Below the pieces are notes generated by a model, which made no database searches, was not told where the DNA came from, and saw nothing but the letters and a program-made list of their open reading frames with translations. Shown one piece after another: positions 1-11,524 of a DNA stretch of 64,000 nt (position 1 is the stretch's first letter; each line of letters opens with the position of its first letter). This stretch comes from Limonium bicolor (taxonomy: Eukaryota; Streptophyta; Magnoliopsida; Caryophyllales; Plumbaginaceae). Location: assembly GCA_023374045.1 (NCBI GenBank), contig CM041777.1, positions 85,306,300-85,370,299 of the forward strand, read 5' to 3'. A program made the position numbers and the translations under genes.

Positions 1-419
1 NNNNNNNNNNNNNNNNNNNNNNNNNNNNNNNNNNNNNNNNNNNNNNNNNNNNNNNNNNNNNNNNNNNNNNNNNNNNNNNNNNNNNNNNNNNNNNNNNNNN
101 NNNNNNNNNNNNNNNNNNNNNNNNNNNNNNNNNNNNNNNNNNNNNNNNNNNNNNNNNNNNNNNNNNNNNNNNNNNNNNNNNNNNNNNNNNNNNNNNNNNN
201 NNNNNNNNNNNNNNNNNNNNNNNNNNNNNNNNNNNNNNNNNNNNNNNNNNNNNNNNNNNNNNNNNNNNNNNNNNNNNNNNNNNNNNNNNNNNNNNNNNNN
301 NNNNNNNNNNNNNNNNNNNNNNNNNNNNNNNNNNNNNNNNNNNNNNNNNNNNNNNNNNNNNNNNNNNNNNNNNNNNNNNNNNNNNNNNNNNNNNNNNNNN
401 NNNNNNNNNNNNNNNNNNN
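1..419. other. assembly gap
   Basis: All bases are N, so nothing can be said about content. Confidence 1.
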
Positions 420-606
420 TTCTTTAGTGTGGTGGTGCTTGTAATGGGCTCTTCTTGGAGTGTTCTCTTTGTTTTCTTTCTGAGTTGGCGGGTACTCTTT
501 TTCCTTCCTAGGCTTTTTCCCATTGGGTTTTGCCTAGGGAGGTTTTAATGAGGCCCGATATTTGCCACTCACTTTTTTAATAAAATGGCTTTAAGCCCTA
601 ATTATC
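420..606 (+). mobile_element. 3' end of a LINE- or hAT-like element
   Basis: The stretch has the layout typical of plant transposon 3' ends: a C/T-rich run, a 'cccattgggttttgcctag' block, 'ggttttaatgaggc' and then 'ttttaataaaatgg', which could serve as a poly(A) signal. The body lies in the gap, so the class cannot be fixed. A similar block, inverted, occurs inside the hAT element at 60193-60931. The spacer 607-667 holds nothing recognisable. Confidence 0.4.
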
Positions 607-689
607 AAAAACAAAACTAGATAGTATTAAAAAAGATCTTTGATGTTTGAGCTATTCATCACCAGATCACTACATAATTTTATCTATGG

Positions 690-1085
690 GGGCAATTTGT
701 ATGAGATCAATGGAGGCAACTTAAAACTTGCCTCTGACGGTCTGGTCAATGGAGGCAAGTAACATAGATGCCTCTGATAGTCTAATCAATGGAGGCGACT
801 TTAGTATTGCCTCCGTTGATATAATCAAAAGAGGCAAGTTTTTTATTTTGCCTCTGTTGTGTATGCTAAGATATGATTAAGTGAGGCACTTCTAATAGTT
901 GCCTCCGTTTGTCTGTTACAACAGAGGCGAGTTCCTCTTTTTGCCTCTGTTGTGTATACTTAGGTATGATTAACAGAGGCACTTATAATAGTTGCCCCCG
1001 TTGATCCATTACAATAGAGGCATGTTCTTCATAGTTGCCTCCCTTGATTCATTACAATAGAGGGGAGTTTCTCTTTGGCCTCCTT
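690..1085. repeat. left subterminal repeats of CACTA-1
   Basis: About a dozen copies of a short word alternate in orientation, GGAGGCAA or GAGGCGAG and its inverse TTGCCTC, often as pairs such as 'caatggaggc ... tgcctctg'. In CACTA elements such arrays are transposase binding sites. The same word fills the right end. Confidence 0.85.
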
Positions 1086-4000
1086 TGCTTAAGTTTATGT
1101 ATTATTATTTAACCTTCATAATATGTATCATTCAATACTTTTTTAAACTTGAAATAAAACAGTGAGAACTGTTCTCACTTTTATACCAAACTAAACGCTA
1201 GTCTCCTCCACCCCCTTTCCTCGTACTACTCACAGCTCCTTATCACCTGAACAAATCGATGAATCTCCATTGAAGACGAGCTCATCGGCACTCCAATCAC
1301 TCAATTTCAAGAAGCGAGCCTGGTTCATTTTCTCAGCAATGGGAGGTCGAATTACTGTAGTCCTGCAATCTTGAGTTGTGCGGCCATAAATCAGTAACTA
1401 TTTTTCTTAATCCGGTATTACATCTGAGCGTGTGAAAATGATCTCTCGTACTTTTCTACGTCCTTAATCTCGTTCTAGGGTTCTTCATCTCTTCTATAGC
1501 TCACTGGCCTACACTCACCTCCTTTCTCCCGTATCATCCTCAAATCGACACAAGCCAGCGCCGAATCCTTAGCAACGGCCGCAGGGATGCTCCGTCCCGA
1601 GCAGGAGACAGTCGAGTTAGCCGGTGGAAGATACAAATTGGAAGACTGTGTATTATTCGAACTGTGAACAAGGTACCACAGCAACATTATTATTCGAACT
1701 GTGAACAAGGTACTACAGTAACATTCTTATTAATGTCAGCTTTCTCCTTGATTTACAAATCTATAATTTGAAAGACTATTCTTGTTGCTCGAATCTAAGA
1801 CCCAAGATACTTATAAAAGTGAGATTTTGAAGAAAAAACAAGGTAAACGATGAGAGCGCGATGTTGAGAGACGCTCGTGTAGGTGGGAATGATGATGTTG
1901 TACCTGAGATGGAGACCTGAAGACTGTAGTTCGTGCCTGTATACAGGATTTCCTTAAATTTCACAGTGAGGTAATGACTTTATCTTATTATCTAGTTATT
2001 AACTTGTTGTGCTTTTCTGCCCATCTGTCGTTTCTAATCTCAGATATCTATGGTAGTAGCTTTAGTAAGACTAGGGTGTGGTGTACAATGGCCTTCTGGG
2101 TCTGATTCTTGTTCTGTTCTCTGTTAGGAAGATGTCTGGAAGCAAGTTTTGCCAGATTTACTTTTTCAACATCCCAAGCAAAAAAAGCTTTCCAGTGTTG
2201 AGACAAGTTTAATTTCTGCTCTGCTTCCCTTTCAGTTCAGACAAGCTTCTCTAGAAAAGTTAAAAGTTTCATTCATTGGTAAAGTTGAGGATATACCTTG
2301 AGCACTCATTTGATCACTTCTTTAGCAGAGATGCCTACAACGATTTTTGCTTATAACTTGTAATCGCAAATGTCAAAAGAGCTACCACTTAGAACAAAGT
2401 GCCGAAATAGCTTCTGAAATAATAAACTTGCATTTTGTGGCGCCATTTGGTTGTGGGGCATGACATGTATAATATAGGAGATTAGTGATGTCAATGATGT
2501 AGAGGTTGCTACTTTCTCAGCCTGGGACAACAAGATGGCATTCGATTATATAATTGCACTTGGCCAAACCGTTACACTTGCTTGAACTTGAACCCTCCTC
2601 CTCACTGGTCCTTTGTGGCTTCTTTTTGGTCTCTTGCCATGCTTTTCACCTCCTAAGATTCTGTTTCCACATGCTATGATCTATGAGTAGTAATCTTCTA
2701 TATATATATATATACGATTCATTGTCTGGTTTGTTGAATCTTGTGCATCTTTTTCCTAACAAGAATATAAGAAACACTAAAAATTGCTTGCTCCCGAGTA
2801 TTTATTGGATTTAGTTTAGGCAGTTATCCTTGTAAATTCATGGACAACAAGATGGAATGAAAAACGCAGGATTTAGGAATTATCTGCTTCTTGGTTTGTT
2901 CACTTTCCTAAATCTTCAATATTCAGTTACATCATTATCACTAAACCTGTAAGTAACCGATGAAGTAATCTTCAATATGTGTTGTTGAACACCTTATTTT
3001 ATTAGTAGTATGTTGGAGCTAGGAATGAGTTTCGAGATACGTAGTTGATTTAGTATGATGTATGATATGACTGGTGAGAATTGAATTGACTAGTTTCAAT
3101 GAAAAAGGGTTGAATTAATGAAACTAATCATCAATCGAAGCACCATAGATGGATGAGATGATGGAGTGGTTGGTGAAGTCAGAAAATTTATTCTCTTTTT
3201 TGTAAGATTACAATTTAGTCTCAATTCTTATATTTTAGAACAGAGGGGTAATTAAGTAAGTAGTTACAGTTATTTATTAGGAAAGCAATTAGTTAACTTG
3301 TTTAGAAAATGAGTAATGAGTGGGATAATTAAAAAAAAAACTTAAAAGGTCCCGAAAGAAATAAAGCAAGAAAACAGAACGGTGGTATTAATTATAAGCA
3401 ACACATCATAGGAGTATTTTAATGATTTATATGTTTCACACCATTAATTATGGTGTTGGGGCGTCAAAACTATTGGAGTGCATGCGGGCACGCAGTCAGC
3501 ACAGTGTCCCCTCAACATTGTGTACTTTGGTTTCATTTGCTTGAATAATAGTTTCTGATGATCACAGCTGAATGGTTTTGTTTCCCCTCTTAATGTTGCT
3601 TCTTTAGCATGGTGCTTTTCTAGATTTCTGTTATCTGAATGTATAATAGCACTTCAGATCAAATTATTTTCATGAGCACTGCTGTTTGCTTATTAGTCAT
3701 TTATAGCTTCGTTAGTTTCAGATGAATATGGGTACTGCGTTTTGCTTTAAATTGAATTCTTATGATATCTGATTATTTGACATGGTACTTCCTGCCATGA
3801 TTGAAAGTGTTTTGCCATGTTTCTGCAGATTTGCAACCTGTAAATTGGTAGATGCTTGAATGGCTTGAGTATATAGACTGTTATTACTTCAACAGAGATG
3901 GAGACTCAGACTCAGTTATTATTATTACATTGTAAAGAGCATCACTGTCCGGTTAATAATCTTTCTCATGGTGAAGGGCAAGGGATTTTTGTTCCATCCT

Positions 4001-5886
4001 CTAGTGAAGAAGTTCAAAAACTGGTATTGCTTTGGCTGTATATCGGTGTTGTTCTAGATTTCTCTTCTCAATCTACTTACCATGAGGGTCTGTTTCGATA
4101 TAGATAGGAATATCAATTCTGTTATCCATGGTTGGTGTCTGTTTGCAAAGTTGAGCACATTCCAACAGATGGTTATGGTTCTTTCATGACCGGTATTACG
4201 AGCCGATCAGTGCTACCTACGATTCTTGAAATAAATCTGTGATGTTAATTAATGATGATTACAGTATCACTCACACATCTTGGTATATGTGTGTAAGCTA
4301 GTATTGACACTATTTGATTCAAACACTAAGCCTTGGCTGCTCTTTTTCATTCTATTAAATAGTTGACAGTAACCAGACGTATTATCTTTTTAATTAGTGA
4401 GATTCATAATGTTGCTGAGTCTAAGTATATATACTGACCATGATGGATGAATGATGATTATCTTTGTGTATGGATGGTTGGATGTTGGCAGTTAATGAGG
4501 ACGAGTGTTTGCTGACAAGGATGCAGGAAATTTCTCTACACTACCACTTCACTGTTAAGCAGAAAGTGGGCTCTGCTACTCATGCCTTCTTCGAGAATGT
4601 GATGTCCTTCCACATAACAAAGGCAATATTGACTAGCTTATTGGACCTTTTTATATTGCCGTCTGAGTCTTCTTTTATGTTTTGTAGCTCTCTGAGTGCA
4701 TTTGCAATTGATTGTAGGATGCTTGTTGACTAGTGAAGCATCAAAATCCTTTTGGCATATGTAAGTTCACAACTGATCTACATAACATTTCCCATATCCT
4801 TTTGTGCAGGACCTTATTCTTTGTTCATGTTATGTTTCCTCTTGTGTGTCTTTAGCTACTAAGTTAATCCATCCCACTGATCCTGCTTCCTCCAATTGTA
4901 GTTGCTTCTTCTTTCATGGCGTCGTTGTTGATCAAAAGCCAACGCATAGGTATAGTTACTATGAGCAGTTTAAGTAGTTCTTTACATGTGTATCTGTATA
5001 TATATATATATATACATACATGTATATATATGATACTGAATTTGATTTGAAATTACATGCATGAGCCTTGCAATCATAGGTATTTGAACTCATTTAACAT
5101 CCTTCTAGACTTCAACCCAAATGTAGGGTTTATGAAATTCTTTAAAATGGCTCTATGACAGGTATTAAATTCTACAATCAATAAGTGCCCCCTCTCTCTG
5201 TGATAGATTGTGGAGGCGAAAGTTCACGAGCTGGATTTTACACTGCAGAGTAACTTCTTGTCACTTAAAGAGATAAAGGTAAAGTTTAACTCTTTTATCT
5301 GGCACCTCTCTCTGGTAAAGAAAGGTTGCATGAATATGGTATTAGTCCTAGGTGTGCTGACATTTATGATCTATGTTACTATTAATCATGTGAACCAATT
5401 TTGGCCTTGTGCTCAGTGCAGTTCTACCAGCAGGATTCTTTTTGTAATATGTTGTTATTGACCTCTGGCCCTTTGCTTCATGATGATGCTCAAAGTATTT
5501 TCTGTAAAGTGTCTAAATATTCCTTTTTATAGAACATGGAAATATGCATGCATATTGCAAAAGTTTCTATAACGTGTTTCAGTAGTTGTTTGTAACCTGA
5601 GACGTCAGATACATTTATGTTTCTATTGTTTGCAGAATGTGGCATTTGCTTCAGTGAGAGAATTACTTCGCTCTAGCAGATCATATATGGGTAAGTAGGC
5701 CTGTTGCTGATGAATGCCACAATCTTTTGCTGTTGGTGATGTCTTGTAGAGGCTAGTTGAAGGAAACTTGTTGGTGATGTCTTTCGCTCCAGCAGGATTT
5801 TTTTTAATGTCTGATTTCTGTTTCATGTGTTGGGACTTAAGGTATTAGATATTATTTCACGAACTTGTTGGTGCTGTTTGTTGCAG
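1086..5886. other. CACTA-1 interior, no recognised gene
   Basis: About 4.8 kb, mostly AT-rich and intron-like, with (TA)n runs near 2697 and 4995. The only open frames are short: 69 codons at 3898-4107, 89 at 4464-4733 and 83 at 5210-5461. Segments at 5211-5276 and 5636-5691 have exon-like edges (AG before, GTAAA or GTAAG after), so they may be exons of a captured gene, but I do not recognise the peptides. The kinase exon that follows may belong to the same captured transcription unit; that is inference. Confidence 0.45.
1644..1720. repeat. short tandem duplication
   Basis: Two adjacent near-identical copies of about 36 bp, each containing 'ttattcgaactgtgaacaag', differ at two or three positions. 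It lies inside CACTA-1 with no evident function. Confidence 0.8.
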
Positions 5887-6190
5887 GGGTTCTTTGCTTT
5901 CAGCCTCTTTCATGAACCCTCCGTTTCAAAGTTGCACTTGGAGCTGCAAAGGGACTAGCTTTCCTCCACAGTGCTGAAGCTAAAGTGATTTACCGAGATT
6001 TCAAGACTTCTAATGTTCTGTTTGACTCTGTAAGTGCAAATACCAGGAAGCAGTTAGCAATATCTTCAGTTTCAATACCATTATCGAACATAATATACCT
6101 TATTACAGTATTGCAATGCAAAGCTATTTGATTTTGGTTATGGGAACTTATGGGTATGCAGCACCAGAATATCAAGCTACAGATAATGAT
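5887..6190 (+). pseudogene. receptor-like cytoplasmic kinase fragment (RLCK-VII/PBL type)
   Basis: Two exon remnants lie inside CACTA-1. Exon 5887-6029 follows TTGCAG and ends at GTAAGT; it encodes the catalytic-loop region with [14 protein letters not shown] and [15 protein letters not shown]. Exon 6109 onward follows TTACAG and encodes [10 protein letters not shown], the magnesium-binding DFG region, then directly MGTYGYAAPEY of the activation segment. The intervening 15-20 residues are deleted. The intron between the N of the catalytic loop and the DFG region sits where this family usually has one. In the first exon the Trp expected in QPLSW is a TGA stop. No N-lobe or C-terminal kinase parts are visible, so no working kinase can be made. 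Captured-gene origin is inferred from its place within the CACTA ends. Confidence 0.85.
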
Positions 6191-6464
6191 CATTGTTTTT
6201 ATTTCAGTGTAATTGTTGTTGCACGGTGTATTGTTATGAACAGCTTAAACAAGGGTTTATAATGAGGTATTAGTAGTTTCTGTAACAATGTGCTACAACA
6301 AATAATGTTTTCTATTTCCATCAATTTTGCTGCTCCACAATTTATTGTTTCTGTCCTGGTATATTTGTGTGATATTGTTTATGAAATTGCTATTATAAAA
6401 GAGCTATTGGAGCTTAAATGCCCTGTATGAAATGAATTTAGTTATTTTTAAAAAAATAAAAGAT

Positions 6465-7010
6465 CAACGGGGGCAACTTTTCAGTTGCCTCGTTTGTGTT
6501 ACATCAACGGAGGCGAGTAGAAACAGGTTGCCTCTGTTGTTTATTTCTTACAATAAACAATGGAGGCGAGTTTCAAGACTTGCCTCGGTTGTTAGACATC
6601 AATGGAGGCGAGTAGAATAAGTAGCCTCCGTTGATTAATTTCTACATAGATCAATGGAGGCGAGATTAGCCCTTGCCTCGGTTGTAGTATATCAATAGAG
6701 GCAAGTAAAACTTGTTGCCTCGCTTACCTATGGGAGGCACTCCCCCCACACAGCTCAATGGAGGCGAGATAATCTAGTTGCCTCAGTAGGTTAAGAGCAA
6801 CAGAGGCGAGTTTACACTTGCCTCAATTGTTCAAGGTCAATGGAGGCGAGTTATGTTGCCTCTGTTGGTTCAATCAACAAGGCAAACCTTTTAGTTGCCT
6901 CCATAATCAACTGAGGTGATTTGTAGAGGCAACCTAGAGGCCACTTTTTTGTCGCCTCTAAAAATCTACTGAACAACTTTTTGGTTTACAGAGGCAACTT
7001 TTGTTGCCTC
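6465..7010. repeat. right subterminal repeats of CACTA-1
   Basis: A dense array of GGAGGCGAG / TTGCCTC words, about twenty copies in both orientations, ends just before the terminal TTTTTTGTAGTG. It mirrors the left array at 690-1085. The interval 6191-6464 holds nothing recognisable. Confidence 0.85.
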
Positions 7011-7036
7011 CATAGATCTTATTTTTTGTAGTGGAT

Positions 7037-8263
7037 TGCAAGACAGCCTTCGAAGCTCCTTTGCTCCACATCACTCCACGATTTGCAATTTGATTTGTGA
7101 GGACTTAACTTCAGCTGCTGCCATAATTAATATCTGGTCAGCGTGATCCGGTTGTTGTATGCCACTCTAAACCATCTGGCTGACACCCTCCTCACCGAAT
7201 CGATTCTCTATCCCTTCACCATTATTGCTTACAGCCTTACACCACCGTAAGTTGAGTTCTTTTCAACAATCCCTTAATATTTATATAACTGATCAGCCTG
7301 ACCTTAAATAATTAAGCTAGCTAATCGATCAATTCTTTGTTACAGGGACCAGGTTTATTAGCAATGTAGAATGCCGTAGCCGAGGTTGGGTGCAACAATT
7401 GCCACTGCTACGGTGACCTTAGAGACCTTTTAGTGATCTTTCTTGCCATGTGTGCTGTAGCCGGGGCAATCGTGGTATCTTATGTGAATCCATGGTCGAT
7501 TAAATACGGTATACCAGCCATATACATGCTGCTGGGTATGCTGATTTACTTGTCCAGAGTCTGCTGTTATGGGTATGTGTATGATCAAACACCTCGGAAC
7601 AGCCTTTTGTCAGTTGTGATTAAGGTGATCGTGGCTTCAACTTGTAAGTTGTTCTGTACACGACCCACAAATGTCAACGAGCTTTACCATAAAACTCATG
7701 GTAACCAGAGATTACTGTCTCACACATCCAGCCGTGGGTAATTATATAGTCTCTTATAATCTTTGAATATTCTTAATGTTTATATATTGACAGATCTTTT
7801 CTTTTCATACTCATTTATTGGCTATATATATATATATATATTGCAGTTGTTTGGACAAGGCGGCGATTGTATTACCAAAACACCACTAGAGAAACAAGAG
7901 AAGAACAGATGGAAACTTTGCAGCGTTACATATGTGGAAGAAACCAAGACAGTCATAGGCATGATCCCAATATGGCTAACATTCATCGTTATCGGAATCA
8001 TCTATTCCCTCGGAAACACTTATTTCATGGAGCAAGCAAAGGATTTAAACCCAATGGTCGGGAAGCTAAGAGTACCACTTCCAATCCTCCTAATCTTCGC
8101 TAAGATTGGGTCACGAGCCTCCTGGATCCACAGACTCTCAAGAAATTCATTCCTTCTGTAGGAATCGCAGCCAGCATGGTGTTGACTACTTTATGCTGCA
8201 TCGCAGCTGCCATATCGAGGAACACAGGCTGGATAAAGTGATGACCCACCATTTGGCTGAAGG
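7037..8263 (+). pseudogene. NRT1/PTR (NPF) transporter pseudogene, 5' part
   Basis: NPF proteins are twelve-helix proton-coupled importers of nitrate, peptides or hormones. A decayed exon near 7101-7251 resembles the AAAIINIW region but carries stops and a frameshift. An exon at 7346-7737 (after TTACAG, before GTAATT) encodes helices with SYVNPWSIKYGIPAIYMLLG and a central-loop start; its Gln-like codon before NAVAEVG is TAG. The exon from 7847 (after TTGCAG) encodes WRLC-like 'WKLCSVTYVEETK' and IPIWLTFIVIGIIYSLGNTY. Relative to the copy at 57469-58490 it has single-base losses near 7881 and 8215. Helix content and the LDKAAI region (out of frame here) fit NPF, perhaps the NPF5 group. A copia element follows at 8264. 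Confidence 0.85.
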
Positions 8264-8550
8264 TATTAGAATTATATTCCTTTCTTCATAGTTTCCTTCT
8301 TTATTTTTAGTTAGTTTCCCTTCTCTAATTAAGTCTAGATTTTAGTTAGTTTCCCTTCTCTAATTAAGTCTAGATTTTATTTCCTTATTCGATATCTCTT
8401 TTCTCCTATATATATGTACCCATTCTTTTCATATAGAAGCAAGTAATAAGAAAGACATTCTTTCTGTATCTCCACACTCCATCTTTCTCGATCTGCTCTC
8501 TCCCTCTTTCTCGCTGTAGAATACAACTACCGATTCACAGCAATCCAACA
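8264..8550 (+). repeat. 5' LTR of copia-1
   Basis: 287 bp, beginning TATTAGAATT and ending CAACA, so the ends are TA...CA rather than TG...CA. It holds a duplicated block containing 'cccttctctaattaagtcta' and a TATATATATG box near 8407 that could start transcription. It differs from the 3' LTR by only about four small changes. Confidence 0.93.
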
Positions 8551-8566
8551 TGGTACCAGAGCAGGA
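8551..8566 (+). other. primer binding site of copia-1
   Basis: TGGTACCAGAGCAGG directly follows the 5' LTR. It matches the initiator-methionine tRNA 3' end used by most plant copia elements, with one changed base against TGGTATCAGAGC. Confidence 0.9.
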
Positions 8567-8631
8567 TTCTGTTCCTCTTCGTTTTTCTTCTATGAATCCC
8601 TTCTAGGGTTTCCGTCCCGTCTGCGATAGCC

Positions 8632-9756
8632 ATGGCCAACGAAGGAGGGGAGAACGAATTGACTCGTCTCCTCACTCAAATCCTGACGAATGTCGCGACG
8701 ACCAGTGTTGGCGCAACCAAGGTTGATGCTTCTGATCCTTACTATATTCACCCGAGCGACTATCCTGGGATGATTATTGCCGGGAAATTTACTGGTAAAA
8801 ATTTTTCACGATGGAAGAAGGCTGTCATCCTTTCCCTTACTGCCAAAAACAAGCTTGGATTTATAAATGGGAAGATTACGAAGCCTGATTCTGCATCCAG
8901 TAACTATGATCAATGGGAACGATGTAATAGTCTGGTTCAATCTTGGCTTGAACACGCTCTTGACGAGTCAATAGCTCAGAGTTTCCTCACTGCAAATTCC
9001 GCGCGCGATTTATGGAACGAGTTGCTGGCGAAGTATGAAACAAGCAATGGTGTTCAATTATATCAGATCAGACAAGCCATTAGTTCTCTAAAACAAGAGA
9101 ACGACAGCGTTACTGAATACCATACCAAACTCAAGAAGCTATGGGATGAGATGGATATGATGTTTCCGACTCCCCCTTGCAACTGTGAGCAATCGAAGGA
9201 AAACCTAAAATACCACCAGAACCAGAGATTGGTGGAGTTTCTTATGGGGTTGAACTCATCCTATAAAACTATCCGTGGTAACATTCTGATGAAGAAGACT
9301 TTACCTTCTATCGAACAAGCTTACTCTCTTTTGCTGCAAGAAGAAAACCAAAATCAACCTACTGAAACAAAGAAAGAGAGTGAATCGATGAGCTTTGCTA
9401 ACCAGAGTTACAGGCCTGCGCTAGAAAACAAGTGGCAAAATGAGAAGAAGAAGAATCTGCATTGCAACTTCTGCAATAAAAGGGGGCACATTGAGGAAGA
9501 TTGCTTCTTTAAATCTGGAAAAATAATTCAGTGCACATATTGTGGTAAGAAAGGTCATTTGGAAGAGAAATGCTTCGCAAAGAATGGTTTCCAAAGGGAA
9601 ATAAGACCGGGAGAAATAACAGAGGTATGGTGGCTCAGACCAGCTTTGAATATGAGGAAACACAATCAGTTAACCGCAGGTTTCACACCACAACAACTGC
9701 AACAACTCTCTGAGATATTCAATGGAAAAGAAAAAATGTGCAGTTTTTTCAGGTAA
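8632..9756 (+). CDS. copia-1 gag protein
   Basis: An open frame of 374 codons starts 81 bp after the LTR. The N-terminal part has the copia gag motif HPSDYPGM followed by WKKAVILSL and NKLGFINGKI. The middle is the UBN2-type capsid region. Two zinc knuckles of the CX2CX4HX4C type stand near residues 280-320: CNFCNKRGHIEEDC and CTYCGKKGHLEEKC. Gag forms the particle and binds the element RNA. The frame runs past the expected gag end and stops soon after the knuckles, where protease begins in another frame. This is the only long intact gene of the element. The ATG was chosen because it precedes the conserved N-terminal domain. Confidence 0.9.
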   Translation: MANEGGENELTRLLTQILTNVATTSVGATKVDASDPYYIHPSDYPGMIIAGKFTGKNFSRWKKAVILSLTAKNKLGFINGKITKPDSASSNYDQWERCNSLVQSWLEHALDESIAQSFLTANSARDLWNELLAKYETSNGVQLYQIRQAISSLKQENDSVTEYHTKLKKLWDEMDMMFPTPPCNCEQSKENLKYHQNQRLVEFLMGLNSSYKTIRGNILMKKTLPSIEQAYSLLLQEENQNQPTETKKESESMSFANQSYRPALENKWQNEKKKNLHCNFCNKRGHIEEDCFFKSGKIIQCTYCGKKGHLEEKCFAKNGFQREIRPGEITEVWWLRPALNMRKHNQLTAGFTPQQLQQLSEIFNGKEKMCSFFR

Positions 9757-10280
9757 ATCCTTATGTCTTAGTGCAGCTGTTCGTAGTAATAAGTCCAGGG
9801 ATTTTTGGATTCTCGATTCAGGTGCCTCTGATCATATCTGTTGTGATAAATCAATCATGAATTCTATTATGAAAAATGCTAAGCTGAAGCAAGTAAAAAT
9901 GCCAGATAATCATATTAAGGTTGTAGACTATATTGGACATGTCCAAATATGTCCTGACTTCAACTTACCTGATGTTCTTTGTGTTGAAGAATTCAGTTTC
10001 AATCTTTTATCAGTTCACAAACTGGCTGCACAGTTAAACAGTCAAGTTACAAAAACTGGCTGGCACCGGTTTAATCTCCTTTGGAAGTGGGGGTTGTTTT
10101 GTGCAGGACCAATTGAAGACTGATTTCATTCAAATTGGAACAGTTAAAGAAGGACTGTACATTTTGGACATCCAGCAGTTCGAGCAATACTACAGCAAGA
10201 GAAGGAGTCTTGTGTGTAATTCAATTTCTGTCATCAACAAATGGCACGATAGGTTGGGCCATGTGCCATTAGAAAAATAA
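9722..10280 (+). pseudogene. copia-1 protease and pre-integrase region
   Basis: The frame 9722-10123 carries the aspartic protease core WILDSGASDHICCD (active-site DSG). After a frame change, the segment to about 10280 encodes EGLYILDIQQ and WHDRLGHVP, the GAG-pre-integrase zinc region, then a TAA/TAG pair. The polyprotein is therefore broken between protease and integrase. Confidence 0.85.
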
Positions 10281-10379
10281 GAAGCCTAGATGTGATAGAT
10301 AGTATTAGACAGAAAGATGTAGATAAATTTTTCTGTGAAGCATGTATAAATCAAGGGACATAGGTTGCCTTTCAGTAGC

Positions 10380-11069
10380 AGCAGCATAAAAACTACATGT
10401 ATTTTTGAGATGGTTCACGTGACACATGGGGCCCTTTCATGTAAAGACCCACGATGGTTTTTCATATTTTGTTACTATTGTTGAAGATTTCAGCCGCGCT
10501 ACATGGGTCTATATGATAAAAAATAAAAGTGATGCTTTTCAAGTGATTAAACAATTCGTCCAGTATGTAGAAACTCAGTTTTCTGCAAAATAAAAGTGAT
10601 CAGGTCTGATAATGCAAGGGAACTTGGCACCAGCTTAGAAGGAAAAGAATTTTATCAGGGGCGTGGTATTAAACATGAAACGACCTGTCCTAACACGCCC
10701 CAGCAAAATGGAATAGCTGAAAGAAAGCATAGATATCTTCTTGAGACAGCAAGGGCTCTATATTTCAAATCCAATGTTCCTCTTGAGTTTTGGGGAGAGT
10801 GCATACTCCACGCTGTCTATCTCATTAACAGACTCTTCAGAGTAAACCAATTAAATGCAAACACATATGAAATTTTGTTCAATAAGAAACCAGAATATAC
10901 ACACTTAAGGGTGTTCGGTTGCCTGTGTTTCGCAACTATCACCTCCAGAATTGGGAATAAATTCAATCCAAGATCAACAGCTTGTATCTACCTGGGTCAG
11001 TCCATGCATCAGAAGGGATATAAATTGCTAAACCTAGAAACCAGAGATATCTTGTCAATCGAGATGTAG
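10380..11069 (+). pseudogene. copia-1 integrase remnant
   Basis: Translation in shifting frames gives FVTIVEDFSRATWVYMIKNK and, from 10596, SDNARELG and [20 protein letters not shown]. These carry the second Asp and the Glu of the DDE core. The stretch expected to hold the first Asp, before the GPF motif, is scrambled, and stops interrupt near 10590. The C-terminal part includes [10 protein letters not shown]. It is not expected to work. Confidence 0.85.
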
Positions 11070-11524
11070 TTTTCTATGAAAAATTTGTTTCCTTTCAAAC
11101 AAATACCAAACCATCTTAATCTTGACTGAAGAAATACCTTTTACCCTCTGAAATAGAGAGACTGGTCGTCCCTTTACCAGACCAAACCACCCAATCTGTC
11201 GAAAATCATCATCCTATTTTGAAGATTGGGTCCCTGATGTGGTCCAATATAACAACAATCAAGATACACCCACTACAGAGGGGGGCATCGAAGTAGAGGG
11301 GGCTCACAATCAATCAGATACCAGTGATGATCAATCTCAAGCTGAACAACAAGCAAATCAGCCCACCTGTTTCCAGAAGGTCTGAGCGCATCAGGCATGT
11401 TCCCGCACATCTCCAAGATTACCTTATGGGGAACGTCAACAAAACACGCTCACAGACGTTATTCCGTCTAGATGTATGAGCATTCAGTCCCAATTAGAGC
11501 AAGACATAACCGAGCCAGAGTCAT

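Larger units (their letters stand above)
668..7033. mobile_element. complete CACTA (En/Spm-type) element, CACTA-1
   Basis: It begins CACTACATAA at 668 and ends TTTTTTGTAGTG at 7033, inverted CACTA termini. It is flanked by a perfect 3-bp target duplication, GAT at 665-667 and 7034-7036, as this superfamily makes. Both ends carry dense subterminal repeats of one word (GGAGGCAA / TTGCCTC). At 6.4 kb it has no recognisable TnpA or TnpD gene; the interior is intron-like sequence plus a captured kinase fragment, so I read it as a non-autonomous, gene-carrying CACTA. Its right end abuts an NPF pseudogene. Confidence 0.9.

Noticed and set aside
690..1085. Regular repeats that could suggest a CRISPR array
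   Set aside because: The words occur in both orientations, are spaced irregularly and sit inside CACTA termini in a plant genome.
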